Source: Sulfurimicrobium sp031426915 (GTDB lineage: Bacteria; Pseudomonadota; Gammaproteobacteria; Burkholderiales; Sulfuricellaceae). Taken from it: DNA of 64,000 bases. The notes beneath the pieces were generated by a model that was not told the origin of the DNA, did not search any database, and saw nothing but the letters and a program-made list of their open reading frames with translations. Both the position numbers and the translations under genes were made by a program. Positions 7,611 through 14,633 of this stretch are shown here, in pieces. Numbering within the stretch: position 1 is the stretch's first letter; the number at the start of each line of letters is the position of its first letter. The stretch is from the NCBI GenBank assembly GCA_031426915.1, contig JASJPB010000019.1, positions 1-64,000 on the forward strand, read 5' to 3'.

Positions 7611-8089
7611 AACATCTCGATGACCCATTTGGTCACAGTCCCCGTTGCGTGGGCGCATTGATTGCCGCGAGCATCGTCGAATGCCTTGTATTCCCCGGCA
7701 TTCCACATGTCATAGGTGCGGCCGGTGAACTGTTTTTGCAGTTCCTCACAGGTTATGCCGCCAAACTCCGCGCGAAAGCGCTCCACCAGCTCCTTGTTTT
7801 TCTTGAAGTTGTTGATGTAGCGGCCTTTGTCGAGCTTGTCGCGGTCGCGACCGAATTTCGCGCTGAGCGCCATCAGCCCGCCGGTCAGCGCGCCGCAAGC
7901 CCCTTGCCCCATCAGTCCACCACCGCCGGAAAGCCCGTGGCTGGCTTTGATGGTGGCATCGTCCACGATGCCGACGGTTTCCTGTACCGTGGCCAGGACG
8001 CATTGCGGGCAGCAACCGTAGTCCAATTCGTAGTGAAGTGCCTTGTCGTAGGCCTGCTCTGCAAGGGCATGTTTTTCTTCGTTATTCAT
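7607..8089 (-). CDS. C_GCAxxG_C_C family redox protein, 160 aa
   Basis: This has all parts of the family signature: YGCCPQCVLATVQE near residue 26, GACGALTGGLMAL (the GCAxxG element) near 84, a Cys in GGITCEEL and a last Cys in NQCAHATG. The conserved cysteines are thought to bind a metal or take part in redox chemistry; the physiological role is unproven. There is no signal peptide, so it should be cytosolic. ATG at 8089 opens the two-gene unit and the radical-SAM gene follows with a 4-bp overlap, so the pair is probably made together. Confidence 0.85.
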   Translation of the reverse strand: MNNEEKHALAEQAYDKALHYELDYGCCPQCVLATVQETVGIVDDATIKASHGLSGGGGLMGQGACGALTGGLMALSAKFGRDRDKLDKGRYINNFKKNKELVERFRAEFGGITCEELQKQFTGRTYDMWNAGEYKAFDDARGNQCAHATGTVTKWVIEML

Positions 8090-8338
8090 GACTACCCCCG
8101 AATTATTAGGAAATGCTTATATAGATAATACGCCCGATTTACTGATAATTGGCGGAAATCGCGAAAGAAAATTCAGCCTCGGCGAAAATGCCGTCGTCAC
8201 AAGCGAGGCGCCCCCACACGATGCCCGGCGGAGTAGACAAGGAGATGGTGTTGCTGCATATTCCCAATGCGATACCGGAGCGATGACAATGCGTGTGACA
8301 CGGCTCCGGGCCGATGGTTTCACGGTAGAGAGGGAAGC
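8090..8338. promoter_or_regulatory. divergent control region between the radical-SAM pair and the FIST unit
   Basis: This 249-bp region separates start codons at 8089 (minus) and 8339 (plus). On the minus side it is AT-rich, with -10-like TATTAT and TATATA elements at about 8115-8130. No good -35 hexamer or known operator was found. No B12 riboswitch features were recognised despite the B12 enzyme downstream. Confidence 0.4.
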
Positions 8339-9472
8339 ATGAAAATCGAACAACGTTACTGGACAGAAAGCGAAGGCTGGCAGCCGGAAGGACTCAGCAC
8401 CCTGGATGGCGATGCGCAATGGGTGCTGGTTTTCGGCAGCACGGAGAAAATGCGCGAGTCAGCGTGGCTGCAGGAAGTGAAGCAACGTTATCCCAAGGCG
8501 CTGATTCTGGGTTGCTCCACAGCGGGCGAAATTCAGGCCACGCGGGTACGGGACGATTCCCTGGTTACCACCGCCGTACAGTTCGAACATACCCGTATCC
8601 AGCTGGCGCAGGCCGATATCGCGGACATGGGGGAGAGCCACGATGCCGGCGTGCGGCTTGCGCAGTCCCTGGCTCGGGAGGGCCTGACACATGTGCTGGT
8701 GCTGTCGGATGGCCTCAAGGTGAACGGCAGCGAACTGGCCAAGGGGCTGCGCGAATCCTTGCCGCAGGGTGTGGCAGTCACGGGCGGGCTGGCGGGAGAC
8801 GGCAGCCGGTTTCAGCGCACCCTGGTGTGCGCCGATGGCGTTGTGGCCGAGGGGAAAGTCGCCGCGCTGGGTTTCTACGGCAAGCACCTCAAGGTGGGGT
8901 TCGGTTCTCTCGGCGGCTGGGACGTTTTCGGCCCGGAACGGCTGATTACCAAATCCAGGGGCAATGTACTGTATGAACTCGACGGACGTCCGGCGCTGGA
9001 GTTGTACAAGGAATATCTGGGCGAGCATGCTGCCGGCCTGCCCGCAACGGGCCTGCTCTTTCCCCTGGCGCTGCGCGGCGAGGGAAACAGCCTGGTGCGC
9101 ACTGTTCTCGGCATCGACGAGGCGGAACAAAGCATGACGTTTGCCGGGGATATGCCGGAAGGGACTTATACCTATCTGATGCGGGCCAATTTCGACCGCC
9201 TGGTGGATGGTGCCAGCGGTGCGGCCATCGCCAGCCATGAAATGCTGGGCGGGGTGGCGCCCGGTCTGGCGATCCTGATCAGTTGCGTGGGGCGCAAGCT
9301 GGTGCTCAAGCAGCGCATCGAGGAAGAGGTCGAGGGCGTGCGCGAGGTATTGGGGGATCAGACCATGCTGACGGGTTTCTATTCCTATGGCGAGATTTGT
9401 CCCCAGGGCGCGGTTGTCGGCTGCGAATTGCATAACCAGACCATGACCATCACCACTTTCTCAGAAAACTAG
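8339..9472 (+). CDS. FIST domain sensor protein, 377 aa
   Basis: The FIST N domain spans about residues 25-215 (VLVFGSTEKM, LILGCSTAGEI, VLSDGLKVNGSEL, VTGGLAGDG) and the FIST C domain about 220-355 (ALELYKEYLG, LLFPLALR, ISCVGRKLVL, GFYSYGEICP). FIST proteins are cytosolic ligand-sensing modules, proposed to bind small molecules such as amino acids, and are usually tied to signal transduction. ATG at 8339 follows AGAGAGGGAAGC; a longer frame upstream lacks a ribosome site. The histidine kinase starts two bases after this stop, so the FIST protein probably feeds its signal to that kinase. Confidence 0.9.
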   Translation: MKIEQRYWTESEGWQPEGLSTLDGDAQWVLVFGSTEKMRESAWLQEVKQRYPKALILGCSTAGEIQATRVRDDSLVTTAVQFEHTRIQLAQADIADMGESHDAGVRLAQSLAREGLTHVLVLSDGLKVNGSELAKGLRESLPQGVAVTGGLAGDGSRFQRTLVCADGVVAEGKVAALGFYGKHLKVGFGSLGGWDVFGPERLITKSRGNVLYELDGRPALELYKEYLGEHAAGLPATGLLFPLALRGEGNSLVRTVLGIDEAEQSMTFAGDMPEGTYTYLMRANFDRLVDGASGAAIASHEMLGGVAPGLAILISCVGRKLVLKQRIEEEVEGVREVLGDQTMLTGFYSYGEICPQGAVVGCELHNQTMTITTFSEN

Positions 9473-9474
9473 CC

Positions 9475-10938
9475 ATGCACCGCCTGCTGCAACGTCAGAT
9501 CAGCCGTTTCCTGGATAGCAAGGCTACCCTGCCCGACGGTGTGTCCATGCTCCTGGCCGCAGTGAGCGAGGCCTACGAAAGCGCAGATGCCGACCGCCTG
9601 ATGATCGAGCGTTCGCTGGATCTGATGTCGAAGGAACTGACCGAACGCAATGCCGAGTTGCGCAATCAGCTGGCTGAACGCCAGCGCGCCGAGGTACAGC
9701 TCGAGCATCTTCTGTCCTTACTCGATACCACCCTGGAATCGACCGCGGACGCTATCCTGGCGCTCGACAGGGATGCCAGTATCGTGCGCTTCAATCAGCG
9801 CTTTACTGAAATGTGGGGGCGCACGGGCGAAGCTCCCTCCATCCAGGATCATCAACAGTTGATGCGGCATGTGCTGACAAAGCTGAAAGACCCTGATGCA
9901 TTCACGGAAAAACTGGGCTACTTGTGCGCTCATCCCGAGGTGGAGTGTTACGACACCTTCGACTGCCTCGACGGCCGTGTCATCGAGCGTTACTCCCTGC
10001 CTCAGTTGCCGGGGATGGACAAGGTGGGACGGGTGTTGAGCTTCCGTGACATCACTGCGCGCAGATTGGCGGAAGAAGCGCTGCATGGGGAAAAGGAAGA
10101 GCAGAAAGCGCTGATCCAGAAACTCGAACATGCCCACAACCAGTTGCTGCAATCGGAAAAGATGGCTTCCATCGGCCAGCTTGCCGCGGGTGTGGCGCAC
10201 GAAATCAACAACCCCATCGGCTATGTCAATTCCAACCTCGGCACGCTGGGGCAATATGTGGAAGATCTGTTCAGGGTGACGGATGCCTATGAACGCGCCG
10301 AGCCGGAACTGGACGGGCAGTTGCTGGGAAAAATACGCGCCCTGAAACAGGAGTTGGACTGGGAATACCTGAAGCGGGATATCCGCGATCTGCTCAAGGA
10401 GTCCGGCGAGGGCATCGGGAGAGTGAAACGGATCGTGCAGGATCTCAAGGATTTCTCGCATGTCGATCTGGCGGAATGGCAGTGGGTCGATCTGCACAAG
10501 GGTATCGATAGCACCCTCAATATCGTCCATAGCGAAATCAAATATAATGCGGACGTGGTCAAGGAATACGGTGTCATTCCTCAGGTGGAGTGCCTGGCCC
10601 CGCAACTTAACCAGGTGTTCATGAACATGCTGGTCAATGCTTCCCATGCGATCGGCGACGGCAGCATGGGAAAGATCACGATTCGCACCGGCGTCGAGAA
10701 TGAAATGGTGTGGATCGAATTCGCGGATACCGGAAAGGGCATCCCGCCGGAAAATTTGAAGCGCATCTTCGACCCTTTCTTTACCACCAAGCCGGTGGGC
10801 AAGGGCACAGGGCTGGGTCTGTCGCTTTCCTACGGAATCGTCGAAAAACACCACGGCAGAATCGAGGTGGAAAGCCAGGTGGGTAAAGGCACGACCTTCA
10901 GGATATGGCTTCCGCTGCGGCAGGCCGGGCAACAATGA
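9475..10938 (+). CDS. PAS-domain sensor histidine kinase, 487 aa, no membrane segment
   Basis: A coiled coil covers about residues 40-85 and a PAS domain about 85-200 (TLESTADAILALD, FNQRFTEMW, GRVLSFRDITARR). The phosphoacceptor is His242 in GVAHEINNPIGYV, and the ATPase part has the N box (MLVNASHAIGD), G1 (DTGKGI), F (DPFFTTKPVGKGTGLGL) and G2 boxes. It autophosphorylates and passes phosphate to a receiver domain, but no response-regulator gene lies nearby. It has no transmembrane helix, so it is cytosolic and probably takes its input from the FIST protein. Its PAS domain closely resembles the second PAS of the GGDEF-EAL protein at 14634-17060. Confidence 0.92.
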   Translation: MHRLLQRQISRFLDSKATLPDGVSMLLAAVSEAYESADADRLMIERSLDLMSKELTERNAELRNQLAERQRAEVQLEHLLSLLDTTLESTADAILALDRDASIVRFNQRFTEMWGRTGEAPSIQDHQQLMRHVLTKLKDPDAFTEKLGYLCAHPEVECYDTFDCLDGRVIERYSLPQLPGMDKVGRVLSFRDITARRLAEEALHGEKEEQKALIQKLEHAHNQLLQSEKMASIGQLAAGVAHEINNPIGYVNSNLGTLGQYVEDLFRVTDAYERAEPELDGQLLGKIRALKQELDWEYLKRDIRDLLKESGEGIGRVKRIVQDLKDFSHVDLAEWQWVDLHKGIDSTLNIVHSEIKYNADVVKEYGVIPQVECLAPQLNQVFMNMLVNASHAIGDGSMGKITIRTGVENEMVWIEFADTGKGIPPENLKRIFDPFFTTKPVGKGTGLGLSLSYGIVEKHHGRIEVESQVGKGTTFRIWLPLRQAGQQ

Positions 10939-11567
10939 TGCGCCTTGGTTTTAACGGCCAATTCTTGCAATTTTCCTTGCTGGTCGGTGTCTTGGTCGTT
11001 CTTGCCTGGTCAGGCTGGCATCCCATGGATATGTTCACCTGGTTTCTCGAAGTGGCGCCGGTGCTGATCGGCGTGCCGCTGCTGATGGTGACTTTCCGTT
11101 CCTTTCCGCTGACTTCGCTGGCTTACGCGCTGCTGGCGATCCATGCCGTCATCCTGATGGTGGGCGGTCATTATACCTACGCCGAGATGCCGCTCTTCAA
11201 CTGGCTGCGCGATGCGTTCGAGCTTTCCCGCAACCATTACGACCGCGTCGGACATGTCGCCCAGGGCTTTATTCCCGCCATCGTGGTGCGCGAAATCCTG
11301 TTGCGGCGCTCTCCGCTGCAACCCGGAAAATGGCTGTTTTTCCTGGTGGCCAGCGTGTGCCTGGCGATCAGCGCCTGTTACGAATTCATCGAGTGGTGGG
11401 TGGCGATCGCCTCCGGCGACGAGGCGGTGGCCTTCCTCGCCACCCAGGGCGATGTGTGGGATACCCAATGGGACATGTTCCTGGCGCTGTGCGGCGCGCT
11501 GGCTTCGCAATTGCTGCTGGCGCGCATCCATGACCGGCAGTTGGCTGTGCTGATTCATAAATGCTGA
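10935..11567 (+). CDS. DUF2238 (YjdF-like) inner membrane protein, 210 aa
   Basis: ATG at 10935 overlaps the kinase stop (ATGATG, with the stop TGA at 10936-10938). The protein has about six hydrophobic helices. The conserved family stretch is HYDRVGHVAQGFIPAIVVREILLRR, followed by ACYEFIEWW and DVWDTQWDMFLALCGA. The histidines, aspartates and acidic residues in these loops are typical of the family and could form a polar site in the membrane. The biochemical role of DUF2238 is unknown. The overlap on both sides (7 bp with the next gene) puts it in one unit with FIST, kinase and SpmAB. Confidence 0.85.
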   Translation: MMRLGFNGQFLQFSLLVGVLVVLAWSGWHPMDMFTWFLEVAPVLIGVPLLMVTFRSFPLTSLAYALLAIHAVILMVGGHYTYAEMPLFNWLRDAFELSRNHYDRVGHVAQGFIPAIVVREILLRRSPLQPGKWLFFLVASVCLAISACYEFIEWWVAIASGDEAVAFLATQGDVWDTQWDMFLALCGALASQLLLARIHDRQLAVLIHKC

Positions 11568-12790
11568 ACGCGATCTGGATCGGGTTTTTCCTCGCCGCAT
11601 TCGCTATCGGGCTGGGCAAGCTGCTACTGTTCGGCCAGGCCGATGTGTTCCCGCTGATGATGAAGGCGACTTTCGATTCCGCCAAGACCGGTTTCGAGAT
11701 CGCGCTAGGGCTGACGGGCGTGATGACGCTGTGGCTGGGGGTGATGAAAATCGGCGAGAAGGCCGGTTTTCTGGATTTATTGACGCGCCTGCTGGCGCCG
11801 CTGTTCCGCCGCCTGATGCCGGATGTGCCGCCCAACCACCCGGCTTTGGGTTCCATTACCATGAACATGGCGGCCAACATGCTGGGGCTGGACAACGCCG
11901 CCACCCCCATGGGGCTCAAGGCGATGCGCGAGTTGCAGACGCTCAACCCCAACCCCGACACTGCCAGCAATGCGCAGATCCTGTTCCTGGTGCTCAACGC
12001 CTCATCCGTCACGCTGCTGCCGGTGACCATCTTCACCTACCGCGCCCAGCTCGGCGCCGCCGATCCGACCGACGTGTTCATCCCCATCCTGCTGGCGACC
12101 TATTGCTCCACCCTGGTGGGACTGGTTTCGGTCGCTGTGATCCAGAAGATCAACCTGTTCGAGCGCGTGGTGCTGGCCTACCTGGGCGCGATCACGGTTG
12201 GGGTGGCGGCGCTGGTGGCGTATTTCGCCTCGCTCGATGCGGCTGCGATGCAGGCGCAGTCGGCCTTCCTCAGCAATTTTCTACTGTTTTCGCTGCTGAT
12301 CGCCTTCCTGATCGGGGCCATGGTGAAAAGGGTGAACGCCTACGAAGCCTTCATCGAAGGGGCGAAGGAAGGCTTCCATATCGCGGTGGGCATCATTCCC
12401 TACCTGGTGGCGATGCTGGTGGCGATCGGCGTGTTCCGCGCCAGCGGCGGGCTGGAAGCGGTGATGGAAGGGGTGCGCTGGGCGGTGCGCTGGTTCGGCA
12501 TGGATACGCGTTTCGTGGACGGCCTGCCCACGGCGCTGATGAAGCCGCTCTCCGGCAGCGGTTCGCGCGCCATGATGATCGAAACCATGAAGGCTTCCGG
12601 CGCCGATTCCTTTGCCGGCAGACTGGCCTCCATCATCCAGGGCAGCACCGAAACCACTTTCTACGTGCTGGCGGTGTACTTCGGTTCGGTGGGCATCCAG
12701 CGCGTGCGCCATGCCGTGACCTGTGGTCTGCTGGCCGATCTGGGCGGTTTTGCGGCGGCGGTGGCCGTGGCCTATTTCTTCTTCGGCTGA
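11561..12790 (+). CDS. fused SpmA/SpmB-like nucleoside-recognition (Gate) membrane protein, 409 aa
   Basis: Two Gate-type halves are seen: an SpmA-like N-terminal part (residues about 1-190: LGLTGVMTLWLGVMKIGEKAG, NPALGS-like HPALGSITMNMAANMLGLDNAATPMGLKAM) and an SpmB-like C-terminal part (about 230-409: AYEAFIEGAKEGFHIAVGIIPYLVAMLVAIGVFRASG, ALMKPLSGSGSRAMM, QGSTETTFYVLAVYFG). In spore formers SpmA and SpmB are separate and affect core dehydration; here, in a non-sporulating Gram-negative, they are one chain. The transported ligand is unknown. About nine membrane segments are predicted by eye. It ends the plus-strand unit before a convergent chemoreceptor gene. Confidence 0.88.
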   Translation: MLNAIWIGFFLAAFAIGLGKLLLFGQADVFPLMMKATFDSAKTGFEIALGLTGVMTLWLGVMKIGEKAGFLDLLTRLLAPLFRRLMPDVPPNHPALGSITMNMAANMLGLDNAATPMGLKAMRELQTLNPNPDTASNAQILFLVLNASSVTLLPVTIFTYRAQLGAADPTDVFIPILLATYCSTLVGLVSVAVIQKINLFERVVLAYLGAITVGVAALVAYFASLDAAAMQAQSAFLSNFLLFSLLIAFLIGAMVKRVNAYEAFIEGAKEGFHIAVGIIPYLVAMLVAIGVFRASGGLEAVMEGVRWAVRWFGMDTRFVDGLPTALMKPLSGSGSRAMMIETMKASGADSFAGRLASIIQGSTETTFYVLAVYFGSVGIQRVRHAVTCGLLADLGGFAAAVAVAYFFFG

Positions 12791-12805
12791 AGTGATGGGG
12801 TTGGC

Positions 12806-12847
12806 CGGTGACCGCGGCGCGCGGATATTCGCCCGCCCCGGTCACCG
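12806..12847. terminator. hairpin between convergent genes, candidate bidirectional terminator
   Basis: CGGTGACCG at 12806-12814 pairs perfectly with CGGTCACCG at 12839-12847 around a GC-rich loop that can pair further. It lies exactly in the 64-bp gap between the SpmAB-like gene and the convergent chemoreceptor. No T-run follows, so efficiency is uncertain. Confidence 0.5.
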
Positions 12848-12854
12848 TGCATAG

Positions 12855-14489
12855 TTAGGCCAAGCGGAAACGCCCCACCGTTTCCTGCAACTGCCCGGCC
12901 AGATTCTGCATCTGGTGGAATTCCGCCGAGGCTTCAGCGATGGCGGAATTGTTGTCGCTGGCGGTTTGCGCGATTTTATCCATGCGCAGGGAAATTTCCT
13001 CGCTGGTGGATTTTTCGGCTTCCATGGCTTGCGCAATGTGCTGGATCATCAGCAGCACGGCATTCACGCTGCGGTCGATGCGAACCAGGGATTCTCCCGA
13101 CTGGTTGGCGAGAGAAACGCTTTCCCCGACCTGTTTCTCGCCTGATTTCATGGTGTTCACGGCCTGTTCGGTGCCGTTCTGAATGGCAGTGGTAATGGCC
13201 GAGATTTCCCTCGTTGCCGCCGCCGTCCGTTCCGCCAGTTTTCTGACCTCGTCCGCCACCACGGCGAAACCGCGACCTTGCTCGCCGGCGCGCGCCGCCT
13301 CGATGGCGGCGTTGAGCGCCAGCAGGTTGGTTTGGTCGGCGATTTCGCGAATGACTTTGAGAATCTTGCCGATTTCTTCCGACTGTTGTCCCAGTTCTTC
13401 GATGGTTTTTGCCGATTCGACGATGGTTCTGGCCACTGCATTGATCCCCGAGACCGAGTTGCCAACGATGCGCTGCCCCTCGTTCGAAACCTGGCTGGCT
13501 TCCATGGCTGCCGCGACGGCTTCCTCCGCCTTGGCGGCAACGTCCCTGACGATTTCGTTCAATTGGCTGATGGATTGCGCCGCGATGGCGGCCTGATCGG
13601 TCTGGGTCTGGGACGAGGTGCTGACCCGGTCGGTCATGCCGGTGACGGCAACGCATGCCTTGTTGACGTGATCTGCGGATTGGCTCGTCTGGCTGATCAG
13701 GGCGGACAATTCTTCCGCCATTTTGTTGAATGACTGGGCGACGATGCCAAGTTCGTCTTCGTTGGCCAGGTGCACGCGGGTCGCCAGTTCTCCGTCAGCC
13801 AGGCGGCTGGTGGCTTGCTGCAACTGGCTGACATTTCTGCCAATGGAACTTGCGATGAGCACGCCGAACAGGGCGATCAGCAGCACTCCGCCAGCGATGG
13901 CGCCGATCGTGACGATCAGCACGGTTTTCGATAGCTGGCTGACGCGGTCATAGGTGTTTTTGGCTTGTGTTACCTGGTATTCGATCAGCACATCGATCGC
14001 CCTGGAAGCGTTGGCATAGGCGGGGGTCAGCACTTCCTGGCGCAGCTTGTCGGCCTGTTCGTAATGTTGCGCCTGGAGAATGTCTATCATCGGCAACACC
14101 CCGGTTTTGCCGAAATTCAGGCGGGCCGCGATGAAGGCATCGTAGAGCTGTTTCTCTTCAGCCTGCATATGCTTGTCGGCATAGTCCTTGATCAGGTTGT
14201 CGGTTTTGAAAATATGGGTGGTGACCTTGTCGGTATGGGCCATCACCTCGAAGGCATCGCTTTCCAGTCTGGCACCGATCAGTTCCATGCGGATCTGCAT
14301 CTGTTGATTGCGGATTTCATTGAGCTGGTTGATTGCCAGCAGGTGATCCTCGTAGACAGTCTGCAAGGCGTTTTTGGAGTGATATAGCGCCAATAATTCC
14401 CCGCTCCCCACCCCCGCCAAAACCAGGCAGGTAAACGCCACCAGCAGGTATAGCTTGGTACGGATTCTGGTTTTTTTCATAACTGACAT
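12855..14489 (-). CDS. methyl-accepting chemotaxis protein, 544 aa
   Basis: TM1 is near the N-terminus (LYLLVAFTCLVLAGVG). A periplasmic four-helix-bundle-like domain of about 150 residues follows, then TM2 (TVLIVTIGAIAGGVLLIALFGVLIA), a HAMP domain and the signalling hairpin with the tip IADQTNLLALNAAIEAARAG and GRGFAVVADEVRKLAERT. It senses ligands in the periplasm and controls CheA. I chose ATG at 14489, five bases from a GGGGGG ribosome site; a TTG 18 bp upstream and an ATG 9 bp downstream are alternatives. It stands apart from the che genes of this window. No CheB/R C-terminal pentapeptide is visible. Confidence 0.92.
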   Translation of the reverse strand: MSVMKKTRIRTKLYLLVAFTCLVLAGVGSGELLALYHSKNALQTVYEDHLLAINQLNEIRNQQMQIRMELIGARLESDAFEVMAHTDKVTTHIFKTDNLIKDYADKHMQAEEKQLYDAFIAARLNFGKTGVLPMIDILQAQHYEQADKLRQEVLTPAYANASRAIDVLIEYQVTQAKNTYDRVSQLSKTVLIVTIGAIAGGVLLIALFGVLIASSIGRNVSQLQQATSRLADGELATRVHLANEDELGIVAQSFNKMAEELSALISQTSQSADHVNKACVAVTGMTDRVSTSSQTQTDQAAIAAQSISQLNEIVRDVAAKAEEAVAAAMEASQVSNEGQRIVGNSVSGINAVARTIVESAKTIEELGQQSEEIGKILKVIREIADQTNLLALNAAIEAARAGEQGRGFAVVADEVRKLAERTAAATREISAITTAIQNGTEQAVNTMKSGEKQVGESVSLANQSGESLVRIDRSVNAVLLMIQHIAQAMEAEKSTSEEISLRMDKIAQTASDNNSAIAEASAEFHQMQNLAGQLQETVGRFRLA

Positions 14490-14633
14490 GTAATTCCCCC
14501 CACCCAATATCGTGAATGCCCCGGCATCTGCTTATGTTTTTTTCAAAGGGCCGTGAACAATGACTAGGATATTAGAAAAGGAAGAAGAACATCACGATTT
14601 TTAACCGGCATTAACAGCAGAGGTAAAACAAAA

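Noticed and set aside
6498..7661. Plus-strand frame of 387 codons opposite the radical-SAM gene
   Set aside because: Antisense shadow from high GC at third positions; rich in His, Ala, Gly and Val, and the minus strand has a clear enzyme.
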